Assembly: GCF_021404545.1 (NCBI RefSeq)
Contig: NZ_JAAWWD010000036.1
Location: forward strand, 51,073-115,072
From: Aestuariivita sp.
Lineage (GTDB): Bacteria > Pseudomonadota > Alphaproteobacteria > Rhodobacterales > Rhodobacteraceae
DNA: 64,000 nt
Reading direction: 5' to 3'
Positions 1-8,106 of this stretch are shown here, piece by piece. Under the pieces are notes generated by a model. It did not search any database and was not told where the DNA came from. It saw only the letters and a list, made by a program, of their open reading frames with translations. Position 1 is the first letter of the stretch. Every line of letters starts with the position of its first letter. The translations under genes were made by a program, and so were the position numbers.

Positions 1-66
1 GCAAAGTGCTGCTATATCCGTGCGCCGTTCCATGTTGGCTGAATACTCCAGCGCGATATGCGGCAT
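1..66 (-). CDS. 5-carboxymethyl-2-hydroxymuconate isomerase, N-terminal fragment (gene runs off the window)
   Basis: The first 22 codons read leftward as MPHIALEYSANMERRTDIAA followed by LC. This matches the N-terminus of 5-carboxymethyl-2-hydroxymuconate delta-isomerase (HpcD/HpaF family), a small tautomerase-fold enzyme of the homoprotocatechuate meta-cleavage pathway that uses Pro1 once the initiator Met is removed; Pro is residue 2 here. A GAAGGAG ribosome-binding site lies about 7 bases upstream of the ATG. The neighbouring divergent hpaR-like regulator supports the same pathway. Only the start is visible, so catalytic residues further in cannot be checked. Confidence 0.65.
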   Translation of the reverse strand, partial: MPHIALEYSANMERRTDIAALC

Positions 67-86
67 CGGCGCTTCTCCTTCATTTT

Positions 87-102
87 ATTAACATGTTTAC
101 TA
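87..102. promoter_or_regulatory. Candidate MarR/HpaR operator
   Basis: An AACATGTT palindrome at 90-97, extended to TTAACATGTTTA, sits in an AT-rich patch between the divergent isomerase and hpaR-like genes. MarR proteins of this type bind short palindromes in such intergenic regions. The assignment rests on position and symmetry only. Confidence 0.4.
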
Positions 103-173
103 AAAAGAACGCCGCCCGTCAAGGTTGATTGTCCCCATTGCCTAAGCGGCCTGGGCAGGTCAAACTGAAGTGC

Positions 174-620
174 ATGTCAGAAACGCTTCCTCTGCCGTCG
201 ACCGCGCGGTCACTGCCAATCGCCCTTTTGCGCGCGCGCGAACGTGTAATGGGGCCGATCCGGGCGATGTTGGCCGATGTCGGGATCACCGAACAGCAAT
301 GGCGGGTATTGAGGGTCTTGCATGAAGCCGGGCCGTTGGATCCGACGCGGATTGCCGATCGCGCCTGTCTGCTTTTGCCCAGCCTGACACGCATTCTGCA
401 AAAGCTGACCGACAAAGGGCTGATCGTGCGGGCGCCCGATCGGATCGACCGGCGCAAACAGGTGATTTCGATTACCCAAGAAGGCGTGGCGCTGATCGAG
501 GATAACCTCGCCACAAGCCTCGAAATCATGGATCGGCTCAAACAGCAGATGGGTGAGGATCGGTTCGAGGCACTTCTCGATTTGCTCAACGAGCTGGACG
601 AAACGAGCGTTTCAAGCTGA
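174..620 (+). CDS. hpaR: MarR-family regulator, homoprotocatechuate degradation type (HpaR)
   Basis: A 148-residue winged-helix protein. It has the HpaR signature RSLPIALLRARE near the N-terminus, followed by TEQQWRVLRVL and the wing region (DRIDRRKQVISIT). HpaR proteins repress the homoprotocatechuate (4-hydroxyphenylacetate) catabolic genes and are released by the aromatic substrate. The divergent HpcD-like gene at the window edge fits this role. An in-frame ATG exists at 129, but homology begins just after the ATG at 174, so the shorter form is chosen; the ribosome-binding site is weak for either. It is followed by about 150 bases without a gene before the Anbu cluster. Confidence 0.8.
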   Translation: MSETLPLPSTARSLPIALLRARERVMGPIRAMLADVGITEQQWRVLRVLHEAGPLDPTRIADRACLLLPSLTRILQKLTDKGLIVRAPDRIDRRKQVISITQEGVALIEDNLATSLEIMDRLKQQMGEDRFEALLDLLNELDETSVSS

Positions 621-771
621 GCGCGGCGTTCAAACGCCTAAAAATTAGGCGTATTGTGGATTGCTGCCAGATGTTTGCCCGCGATCCGGGAGCGATCACG
701 CGTTAGGTTTGAGTTTTGTACCTGATCATCGCAGCTTGGAGGCCGAAGACGACCAAGGCCAAGGGGAGACT

Positions 772-2199
772 ATGGCGAATACGCCGCGATTTTATGACGA
801 GATGTTTGGCACCGGCGACGGGCCGCGCGCGCCTTACCGCGATTACGATGCCTGGTTTTCCGGCGAAGAGGTGAACAACCTGCGTCGCAAATCCATGCAG
901 GCCGAGGCGCTGTTCCGCCTGACAGGGATCACGTTCAACGTCTATGGCATGGGTGAGGAGACCGAGCGTCTGATCCCCTTTGACATCGTACCGCGCATCA
1001 TCACGGCCAAGGAATGGTCGACGTTGGAACGGGGCATCGATCAGCGGGTACGCGCGATCAATTCGTTTCTGCATGACATCTATCACCGGCAGGAGATTAT
1101 CCGCGCGGGTCGCGTTCCGGCCGAGATGATCGCGCGCAATGACGCGTTCCTGCCGCAAATGATCGGCGTGGCCCCGCCGGGCAATATCTATACGCATATC
1201 GTGGGCACGGATCTGGTGCGCACCGGAGAGAACGACTTCTACGTTCTGGAGGATAATGCGCGCACCCCTTCTGGGGTCTCCTATATGCTGGAGAATCGCG
1301 AGACGATGTTGCACATGTTCCCTGAGCTTTTCAGCCAGGTGAAGGTGCGCCGGGTCAGCCAGTATCCCAGATCCCTGCGCCGCTCATTGGCGGCTTGCCA
1401 ACCGCCCGCTTGTTCCGATTACCCCACGGTCGCGGTGCTGACGCCGGGGATTCACAACTCGGCCTATTACGAGCACGCGTTTCTGGCCGACCAGATGGGC
1501 GTCGAACTGGTCGAGGGGGCGGACCTGCGGGTGGTCGATGGCCGGGTGGCGATGCGCACGACCCGAGGCTACACCCCCATCGACGTGCTTTATCGCCGCG
1601 TGGACGACGATTTTCTCGACCCGATGAATTTCAACGCCGATTCAATGCTGGGCGTGCCTGGCATTCTGGATGTCTACCGCGCGGGAGGGATTACCATTGC
1701 CAATGCGCCCGGAACCGGTATCGCCGATGACAAGGCGATCTATTCCTACATGCCTGAAATCGTCGAATTCTACACCGGTGAAAAGGCGATCCTGAAGAAC
1801 GTGCCGACCTATCGCTGTTCCGAGCCGGAGGCGCTGAAATACGTCCTCGACAACCTGGCAGAGCTGGTGGTCAAGGAGGTTCATGGATCGGGCGGATACG
1901 GTATGCTGGTGGGCCCCGCGGCCAGCAAGAAGGAAATCGCAGGTTTCAGGGCCAAACTGATGGCCAAACCGGGCAACTACATCGCGCAGCCCACGCTGTC
2001 CTTAAGCACTGTGCCGATCCTGACCAAGGCGGGATTGGCGCCGCGCCATGTGGATCTGCGGCCCTTTGCGCTGGCCTCCCCCAAGGGGGTTGAGATCATT
2101 CCCGGTGGCCTCACCCGCGTGGCGCTGAAGAAAGGTTCGCTTGTCGTGAATTCCAGTCAGGGCGGAGGCACCAAAGACACCTGGGTGCTGGAGGACTGA
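772..2199 (+). CDS. Circularly permuted ATP-grasp protein (first gene of the Anbu cluster)
   Basis: A 475-residue protein of the circularly permuted ATP-grasp family (DUF404/DUF407 type), recognisable by FYDEMFGTGDGPRAPYRDY near the start and VKEVHGSGGYGMLVGP in the nucleotide-binding part. ATP-grasp enzymes activate a carboxylate as acyl phosphate and join it to an amine; the substrate here is unknown. The ATG at 772 (MANTPRFYDEMFG) is preceded by AAGGGGAGACT. An in-frame upstream start at 661 adds 37 residues without family resemblance. Four bases separate it from the alpha-E gene. The order ATP-grasp, alpha-E, transglutaminase-like, Anbu is a recognised conserved neighbourhood, suggesting a peptide-forming or tagging system linked to a proteasome-like particle (inference). 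Confidence 0.88.
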   Translation: MANTPRFYDEMFGTGDGPRAPYRDYDAWFSGEEVNNLRRKSMQAEALFRLTGITFNVYGMGEETERLIPFDIVPRIITAKEWSTLERGIDQRVRAINSFLHDIYHRQEIIRAGRVPAEMIARNDAFLPQMIGVAPPGNIYTHIVGTDLVRTGENDFYVLEDNARTPSGVSYMLENRETMLHMFPELFSQVKVRRVSQYPRSLRRSLAACQPPACSDYPTVAVLTPGIHNSAYYEHAFLADQMGVELVEGADLRVVDGRVAMRTTRGYTPIDVLYRRVDDDFLDPMNFNADSMLGVPGILDVYRAGGITIANAPGTGIADDKAIYSYMPEIVEFYTGEKAILKNVPTYRCSEPEALKYVLDNLAELVVKEVHGSGGYGMLVGPAASKKEIAGFRAKLMAKPGNYIAQPTLSLSTVPILTKAGLAPRHVDLRPFALASPKGVEIIPGGLTRVALKKGSLVVNSSQGGGTKDTWVLED

Positions 2200-2203
2200 C
2201 GCG

Positions 2204-3145
2204 ATGCTTGGCAAGACAGCAGGCGGTGTGTTCTGGTTGATGCGCTATATGGAGCGCACCGAAAACATGGCGCGGATGATCGATGCGGGCCTGCGGATAT
2301 CGCTCACCCGGTCGAGTGCGGCGGAAAGCGAGTGGACCTCGATTCTGAACGCCAACGGGCTCCTTGCGGCCTATCTGGACAAGCATCAGGAGGTCGAGGG
2401 CGCAAAGGTTATCAACTTTCTGCTGCGCGACCGCGCCAACCCCTCCAGCGTGATGTCGGCGGTGGAAGCCGCGCGCACCAATGCCCGTCTGGTGCGCACC
2501 GCGCTGACCCGCGAGGTTTGGGAGGCGGTGAATGAATGCTGGATGGAGCTGTGCGCGCTCTTGGACCGGCCCGCCAAGGCGCAGGACCTGCCCGCGATCC
2601 TTCAGATCATTCGCCAGCGCAGCGCCTATGTGCGCGGCTCGCTCGCGGGAACGATGGTACGCAACGATGTCTACGATTTTGCGCGGATTGGCACGTTTTT
2701 CGAACGTGCCGACAATGCTGCGCGAGTGCTGGATGTGAAGTACTACATCCTCCTGCCCTCGATCATGCATGTGGGCAGCGCCAGCGACAATGTGCAATGG
2801 GAAACGATCCTGCGCGCGACATCCTCGGCGCGGGCCTATCAGACCCTGCATGAGGGAGAATACGATCCGCGCATGATCGCGCAGTTTCTGATCCTTGACA
2901 AACGCCTGCCCCGCTCCTTGGCATTTTGTTACCGCAAGATTTCCGACAATCTGGACTATGTCGCCAAGGATTACGGGGACCGCCGCCCCTGCCACGGGTT
3001 GGTAGAGCAGATCTGTCACCGGTTCGAGACAATGACCATCGACAAGATCTTTGAATACGGGTTGCATGAATTCGTGACGGAATTTCTGGCGGACAGTCAG
3101 GCTCTGGGCCGCCAGATCGAACAGGATTACAGGTTCTATGAGTAA
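2204..3145 (+). CDS. Alpha-E domain protein (DUF403)
   Basis: A 313-residue all-helical protein beginning MLGKTAGGVFWLMRYMERTE, the typical start of alpha-E (DUF403) proteins. Aromatic and Arg-rich helical segments such as RSAYVRGSLAGTMVRNDVY recur along its length. The family has no established biochemical activity but nearly always accompanies circularly permuted ATP-grasp and transglutaminase-like genes. The ribosome-binding site GGAGGACTGACGCG overlaps the stop of the ATP-grasp gene, and the transglutaminase-like gene follows after three bases, so the genes are probably co-translated. No membrane segment or signal peptide is evident. Confidence 0.9.
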   Translation: MLGKTAGGVFWLMRYMERTENMARMIDAGLRISLTRSSAAESEWTSILNANGLLAAYLDKHQEVEGAKVINFLLRDRANPSSVMSAVEAARTNARLVRTALTREVWEAVNECWMELCALLDRPAKAQDLPAILQIIRQRSAYVRGSLAGTMVRNDVYDFARIGTFFERADNAARVLDVKYYILLPSIMHVGSASDNVQWETILRATSSARAYQTLHEGEYDPRMIAQFLILDKRLPRSLAFCYRKISDNLDYVAKDYGDRRPCHGLVEQICHRFETMTIDKIFEYGLHEFVTEFLADSQALGRQIEQDYRFYE

Positions 3146-3148
3146 GCC

Positions 3149-3949
3149 ATGCAGCTGAAAATCTCGCATACCACGTCCTATCATTACGACGCGCCGGTGC
3201 CTTACGCGCTGCAACAGCTGCGCCTGCGGCCCAAATCGCGGCCCGATCAGATTGTGCGCTCCTGGGAGGTGAAGATTGACGGTGGGCAACGCCAGGTCTC
3301 GTTTGAGGATGAGCATGCCAATACCGTCGAACTGATCAGTTTCGATCCCGGCGTGTCCGAAATCACCGTGCATTGCGCGGGCGAGGTGCATGTGACCGAT
3401 ACCGCCGGAGTGATTGGCAAACATACCGGGTTTGTGCCGCTCTGGCTTTTTGAACGGTCCACCTCGCTGACGGCCATCGGCCCACAGGTGCGCAGCCTTG
3501 TGGCCGGGTTCGACAAACCGGCCGAACCCTTGGATCAACTACACGCACTCTCCGCTCACGTGCTTGAGATGGTGCCCTATTCCACCGACCAAACCAGCTC
3601 GGAGTTGAGCGCTGAGCAGGTGCTGAGCGCGCGGCATGGCGTTTGCCAGGATCACGCCCATGTCTTTATCGCTGCCGCACGGTGGCTGGGATTTCCGGCC
3701 CGTTACGTCAGCGGATATCTGATGATGAATGACCGGGTCGATCAGGATGCCAGCCATGCCTGGGCCGAGGCTTATGTGGCGGGCCTGGGGTGGGTGGGCT
3801 TCGATATTTCGAACGCGATGTCGCCGGATGCGCGATATGTCCGGGTGGCCACCGGCCTGGATTATCTGGGCGCCGCCCCGATATCTGGTATGCGTTACGG
3901 AAAGGGAGCCGAGAATATGCTGGTAAAATTGCAGGTAGAACAGCAATAG
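3149..3949 (+). CDS. Transglutaminase-like cysteine protease/amidase family protein
   Basis: A 266-residue protein with the bacterial transglutaminase N-terminal region (MQLKISHTTSYHYDAPV) and a papain-like transglutaminase core. The triad can be read as Cys166 (ARHGVCQDHAH), His203 (DASHAWAEAY) and Asp219 (GWVGFDI). No signal peptide is present, so it acts in the cytoplasm. Proteins of this group may hydrolyse or transfer amide bonds. In this cluster it could trim or transfer the product of the ATP-grasp enzyme (inference). It is three bases from the alpha-E gene and 79 bases from Anbu, both on the same strand. Confidence 0.9.
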   Translation: MQLKISHTTSYHYDAPVPYALQQLRLRPKSRPDQIVRSWEVKIDGGQRQVSFEDEHANTVELISFDPGVSEITVHCAGEVHVTDTAGVIGKHTGFVPLWLFERSTSLTAIGPQVRSLVAGFDKPAEPLDQLHALSAHVLEMVPYSTDQTSSELSAEQVLSARHGVCQDHAHVFIAAARWLGFPARYVSGYLMMNDRVDQDASHAWAEAYVAGLGWVGFDISNAMSPDARYVRVATGLDYLGAAPISGMRYGKGAENMLVKLQVEQQ

Positions 3950-4028
3950 TAGCGACGGTGGGTTAACCGATCTCTATGAGTCTTGCGCTCATACCGGTCG
4001 AGCGGGACAGCAGGCAGGCACGAAAATC

Positions 4029-4772
4029 ATGACCTATTGTGTGGGGATGCGTCTGAAAAAGGGGCTGGTGTTCATGTCCGACACCCGCACCAATGCCGGT
4101 CTCGATAACATCGCCACGGCGCAGAAGATGCACACCTGGGAGGTGCCGGGGGAACGGGTGATTACCCTGATGACCGCCGGGAACCTCGCCACGACACAGG
4201 CCGTTGTCGGGCTAATCGACGAGCGACTCAAGGCGCCTCTGGATCGCAATCCGTCGATCCTCGACGCGCCGTCGATGTTTCAGATCGCGCGCGAGGTCGG
4301 GCAGACCCTGAAAGACGTGATCGCCGATAACCTCAGCGGTCAGCAGGAGGCCTCTGTCACCGCAGCCGCTTTTGGCGCCACGATGATTGTCGGCGGCCAG
4401 ATCAAGGGCAGCGAACCGCGTCTGTTTCTGATCTATCCCGAAGGGAATTTCATCGAAGCCTCTGATGACAACCCGTTCTTTCAGATCGGAGAGACGAAGT
4501 ACGGCAAACCCATTCTGGTGCGCGCCTATGAGCCGGACATGTCCTTTGAGGATGCGGTCAAGCTGCTGCTGGTCAGTTTCGACAGCACGATCAAGTCGAA
4601 TCTGTCGGTCGGTCTGCCCATCGACTATGTCATCTATCGCGCTGACGAGATGAAGATCGGGCATCAGGCCCGGGTCGAAGAGGGGGATGCATATTACACG
4701 ACCATCTCCAACGGCTGGGGGGAGGCGCTGAAAACCGCCTTTGGCCAATTGCCTGAATTCACCTTCGGCTGA
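4029..4772 (+). CDS. Anbu (ancestral beta-subunit), proteasome-type N-terminal-nucleophile protein
   Basis: A 247-residue Ntn-hydrolase of the Anbu/bacterial proteasome homologue family. The start MTYCVGMRLKKGLVFMSDTR is diagnostic. Thr2 becomes the N-terminal nucleophile once Met is removed, and Asp18 and Lys33 occupy the positions of the usual proteasome catalytic Asp and Lys. Solved Anbu structures from other bacteria form open, helical washer-like rings rather than closed HslV cylinders, and no dedicated unfoldase is known; none is seen here. Its link to ATP-grasp, alpha-E and transglutaminase-like genes is conserved between species. Substrates are unknown. Confidence 0.92.
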   Translation: MTYCVGMRLKKGLVFMSDTRTNAGLDNIATAQKMHTWEVPGERVITLMTAGNLATTQAVVGLIDERLKAPLDRNPSILDAPSMFQIAREVGQTLKDVIADNLSGQQEASVTAAAFGATMIVGGQIKGSEPRLFLIYPEGNFIEASDDNPFFQIGETKYGKPILVRAYEPDMSFEDAVKLLLVSFDSTIKSNLSVGLPIDYVIYRADEMKIGHQARVEEGDAYYTTISNGWGEALKTAFGQLPEFTFG

Positions 4773-4833
4773 CTTGCAGGCCCTGCGCATTGCTCCTAAC
4801 CCTATGCGGTGTTTTGCGCCCAAGGACCTGCCG

Positions 4834-6339
4834 ATGACCAACCCGCTTTACGATACGCTCTTTGGCCGCCATGCGGGCAACGGGGAGGTGTTCCTCTATC
4901 TGCCAGAGGGCGGCACAATCACATATGCCGGGTTCGTGGAGCAGGCAGGGCAGATGGCCCAGGCGTTGACTTCACTTGATCTGGTGCCGGGGGACCGCGT
5001 GGCGGTACAGATCACCAAATCCCATCATGCGTTGGCGGTCTATGCGGCCTGCGTGCAGGCTGGCCTTGTCTTTCTGCCGCTCAACCCTGCCTATACGCCG
5101 GATGAGGTCGCGTATTTCGTCGACAACAGCGGCGCCGCCCTTTTGGTGTGCGAAGATGCGACCCTTGCAGTCCTTTCGCCTATTGCCCGGCAGGCGGGCA
5201 CGCGGGTGCAGACGCTCAATGCCGATGGCACCGGTTCTTTGGGCCAACGGGCCGCTGCGCAGACAGACCGTTTTGCGACCGTGTCCCGGGAGGAGGGCGA
5301 TCTGGCCGCGATGCTCTATACGTCGGGCACCACGGGACGGTCCAAAGGCGCGATGCTGAGCCAGAGGAACCTTTTGTCCAATGCGCAGGTGCTGGCGGAG
5401 TGTTGGCGGTTCACCGATGCGGATGTGCTGCTGCATGCGCTGCCGATCTTTCACACGCACGGGCTCTTCGTGGCGACCAATATCGCTCTCTTGACCGGGG
5501 GGGCGATGGTCCTGCTGCCAAAGCTCGACATCGACCGGATAATCGACTGGCTGCCGCGGTCGACCGCGATGATGGGGGTGCCCACATTCTATACACGGCT
5601 TTTGGCCGATGCGCGGTTTACCAGCGATCTGGTGGGGCACATGCGCCTCTTTATCTCGGGCTCCGCGCCCCTGCTGGCCGAGACGCACAAGCAGTTCGAG
5701 GCGCGCACGGGTCACCGCATCCTCGAACGCTACGGGATGACCGAAACCAATATGAACACCTCCAACCCTTATGACGGCGAGCGCCGCGCGGGCACTGTTG
5801 GGTTCCCGCTGCCGCGGGTCGAGCTCAAGGTCTGTGACCCGCATACCGGGGCGCTCTGCGGCCCTGGCGAGATCGGTGTGATCGAGGTGCGGGGCGACAA
5901 CGTCTTTCAGGGCTATTGGCAGATGCCCGAGAAGACGGCGGCCGAGCTGCGCGCCGACGGGTTCTTCATCACTGGCGATCTGGGGTTCGTCGATGCGGAT
6001 GGCTATGTCACCATCGTGGGGCGCAACAAGGATCTGATCATCTCGGGCGGGTACAACATCTATCCCAAGGAGGTGGAGCTGATCCTCGATGATCAACCCG
6101 GCGTGCTGGAAAGCGCGGTGATCGGCGTGCCGCATCCCGATTTTGGCGAAACGCCCGTTGCGGTTCTGGTCGCGGATGGCGATCTGGACGAGGCGGCGGT
6201 GGCCGCAGCCGTCAAGCACAGCCTTGCCGGATTCAAATGCCCGCGCGCCTATGTCGTGGTCGAGGCCTTGCCGCGCAACACCATGGGCAAGGTGCAAAAG
6301 AACGTCCTGCGCGACCGGTGCAAGGACAGGTTCGCCTGA
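4834..6339 (+). CDS. matB: Malonyl-CoA synthetase (malonate--CoA ligase)
   Basis: A 501-residue member of the acyl-adenylating superfamily. The phosphate-binding motif MLYTSGTTGRSKGAML lies near residues 160-175, the A5-type motif ERYGMTET near 303, the hinge GRNKDLIISGGYNIYP near 400 and the C-terminal Lys in NTMGKVQKN. The start MTNPLYDTLFGRHA is typical of MatB, which makes malonyl-CoA from malonate, CoA and ATP. The ATG at 4834 follows AAGGACCTGCCG; an upstream in-frame start overlapping Anbu lacks family resemblance. No malonyl-CoA decarboxylase gene is adjacent. Substrate is assigned from overall family likeness, so other short dicarboxylates are possible. Confidence 0.85.
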   Translation: MTNPLYDTLFGRHAGNGEVFLYLPEGGTITYAGFVEQAGQMAQALTSLDLVPGDRVAVQITKSHHALAVYAACVQAGLVFLPLNPAYTPDEVAYFVDNSGAALLVCEDATLAVLSPIARQAGTRVQTLNADGTGSLGQRAAAQTDRFATVSREEGDLAAMLYTSGTTGRSKGAMLSQRNLLSNAQVLAECWRFTDADVLLHALPIFHTHGLFVATNIALLTGGAMVLLPKLDIDRIIDWLPRSTAMMGVPTFYTRLLADARFTSDLVGHMRLFISGSAPLLAETHKQFEARTGHRILERYGMTETNMNTSNPYDGERRAGTVGFPLPRVELKVCDPHTGALCGPGEIGVIEVRGDNVFQGYWQMPEKTAAELRADGFFITGDLGFVDADGYVTIVGRNKDLIISGGYNIYPKEVELILDDQPGVLESAVIGVPHPDFGETPVAVLVADGDLDEAAVAAAVKHSLAGFKCPRAYVVVEALPRNTMGKVQKNVLRDRCKDRFA

Positions 6340-6346
6340 CGGGATC

Positions 6347-7231
6347 CTACAGTTCGGCGCGCTTTTCCGCAGCCAGCGCCTTGGCTTTGTCGAAGGCGTC
6401 CTTGCGGCGGGCGATCTCGTCGGCGCTCAGCGTGTCGGGGTTCGCGTAATCCTCACGCCAGTTCGCCGGACCGGGCCAGATAAGCGGCGAGCGATGGGTG
6501 GTGCGGGCCGCGTTCGCGTGCTCCAGCAGATCCAGCGCAAGGTGCAGCGTCTGATCCTGCGAGGCCCTGTCATTCGGGATCCCAGCGGCGTTGCCCAAGG
6601 GGAAATCGCTGAAATGATACCGAGGCACGCCGACCCGCTCCACGATATCCAGCGCGCAGCCGATTATCACGGTGGGTATGCCCGCCGCCTCGACCGTGCG
6701 GGCGGCCAGCGCGCAGGACTGATGGCAGACTGGGCAATTGGGCACCAGGATCACCGCGTCCACGCCAGCCGCGCGCAACCGGGTCACCAGATCTGGGCAA
6801 TCCACATCTGTTGTCTGGCGTTGGGATCGGTTCGTCGGCAGGCCAAAGACCAAAGGCGCGGCCTCCCCAATCCGCCCCTCAGCCGCGGCGCGATGTAACG
6901 CGGCCAGCGGCAGGTAGCTGCCCGGATCCTCGCCGGTGGTGTGGTCCCGGTCGATCGCGACATGGGCGATGCGCAGATCCGGCACCGGGTCGGCGGGCAG
7001 GGCATAAACCTCATAGAATTTCGCCCGCGCATTGTAAGGCGCGCCGGGACCCTGATCTCCCTGACCTGGCAGGTAAGGGGCGGCGGTCGTGACAACCGTG
7101 ACCCGGGCCTTCGCCAGCCGGGGCGCGGGCGCAAAGGGCACCTCATCGAACCGCGCCCACTCATAGGGCGCGCCGTAACCCAGCGCCCGGTAATAGGCCC
7201 GGGTCCGCGCGATGTAGCGGATCGGCGCCAT
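6347..7231 (-). CDS. GrdB/PrdB-like reductase family protein (cysteine form)
   Basis: A 294-residue protein resembling the selenoprotein B subunit of glycine/betaine/sarcosine reductase and the D-proline reductase subunit PrdB. The redox segment reads VPNCPVCHQSCALAA, with Cys where clostridial enzymes carry selenocysteine; no in-frame TGA is present. Clostridial enzymes reductively cleave the C-N bond of amino acids or betaines. The role in an aerobic proteobacterium is unknown, so the name gives only the fold family. Its ATG overlaps the rhodanese stop codon (TAATG), so the two are translationally coupled, pointing to a thiol/sulfur redox function (inference). Confidence 0.75.
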   Translation of the reverse strand: MAPIRYIARTRAYYRALGYGAPYEWARFDEVPFAPAPRLAKARVTVVTTAAPYLPGQGDQGPGAPYNARAKFYEVYALPADPVPDLRIAHVAIDRDHTTGEDPGSYLPLAALHRAAAEGRIGEAAPLVFGLPTNRSQRQTTDVDCPDLVTRLRAAGVDAVILVPNCPVCHQSCALAARTVEAAGIPTVIIGCALDIVERVGVPRYHFSDFPLGNAAGIPNDRASQDQTLHLALDLLEHANAARTTHRSPLIWPGPANWREDYANPDTLSADEIARRKDAFDKAKALAAEKRAEL

Positions 7232-7629
7232 TACCCCTTTGGCGGATCGACCGGCCCGCCCGCCTTGACCCAGTCGGTAAAGCCTTCGCGCAGATGTGCG
7301 GCCTCAAATCCCATATCGTTCAGCGCGGCAGTGGCCAGCGCCGACCGCCAGCCCGACGCGCAATGCAGCACATAGCGCTTGCCTGCCTGCCCGAATACAT
7401 CGCGGTAATAGGGGCTGTCGGGATCGACCCAGAATTCCAGCATGCCGCGCGGCGCGTGGATCGCGCCGGGGATCGCACCGGTCTTTTGACGCTCGCGAAT
7501 GTCGCGGATGTCTACGATGACGGTTTCGGGGTCTGCCACAGCCGCGATCAGATCGGCGGTTTCGACCTCCTCGATCCGTGCGCGCGCTTGTGCGACCAGG
7601 TCCGCCGCTGTCACTGTGAGCTTTGTCAT
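7231..7629 (-). CDS. Single-domain rhodanese-like protein
   Basis: A 132-residue rhodanese domain. It has IVDIRDIRERQKTGAIPGAI in the first half and the active-site loop HCASGWRSA, with catalytic Cys followed by the CxxGxRS pattern. Such proteins carry persulfide sulfur or reduce arsenate-like oxyanions. The ATG at 7629 is preceded by AAGGAGAGATCATCC; the longer in-frame reading to 7674 is not needed. It is translated just before the GrdB-like gene, with which it shares the TAATG junction. Confidence 0.87.
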   Translation of the reverse strand: MTKLTVTAADLVAQARARIEEVETADLIAAVADPETVIVDIRDIRERQKTGAIPGAIHAPRGMLEFWVDPDSPYYRDVFGQAGKRYVLHCASGWRSALATAALNDMGFEAAHLREGFTDWVKAGGPVDPPKG

Positions 7630-8106
7630 GGATGATCTCTCCTTTCCGACTAGCTGGCCGCAGACCTCGGTCAAGTCAAGTCATGGTCGGACCGGCCGGG
7701 GCCGGTTTGCCAATCGAGATAAAGGTTCCGGCACAAACAGCGGGTCAGCCCAGGCTCACCCTTGGCTGCACCCCTTTTTGACAGGCCCGAGGGGTCTTCC
7801 CGGCGCATCGCCATTCCAGGAATCAGCGTCGATGACGGGGTTGGGGGACAGACGGGCCGACAGCCTGTTATCGCCCTGAGCCGCATGGATTGCGCGGCTT
7901 GAAACCCCGCTGGCGACCTGATTGTGCTAACCGAGTTCCGCGTCGGTGGTGAAAATGCGCAGGGAGAGCAAGAGCTTATCGAACCCTCGCATATCGCGCG
8001 CCTGGGATCGGGTCCGCTAGCCTCGCTCCGATGAGATCAACGGGCGTGCCGAGGGGCGCCGGGCAAATGGCCAAAGATCAGCCGGCGAAAGCGGATGACG
8101 TTTCCG
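7630..8106. other. Intergenic region without a recognisable gene
   Basis: These 477 bases contain only short open frames with unlikely composition on both strands. The part just before 7629 must carry the promoter for the rhodanese/GrdB-like pair. No tRNA, repeat array or strong terminator was seen. Confidence 0.6.

Noticed and set aside
2111..3538. A 475-codon open frame antisense to the alpha-E and transglutaminase-like genes
   Set aside because: The same shadow effect; the plus-strand genes have clear family motifs.
4972..6297. A 441-codon open frame antisense to matB
   Set aside because: It has His/Arg-rich composition typical of antisense frames and no recognisable domain.
6347..7231. 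Selenocysteine in the GrdB-like protein
   Set aside because: The redox segment is coded entirely with Cys codons and no in-frame TGA occurs.
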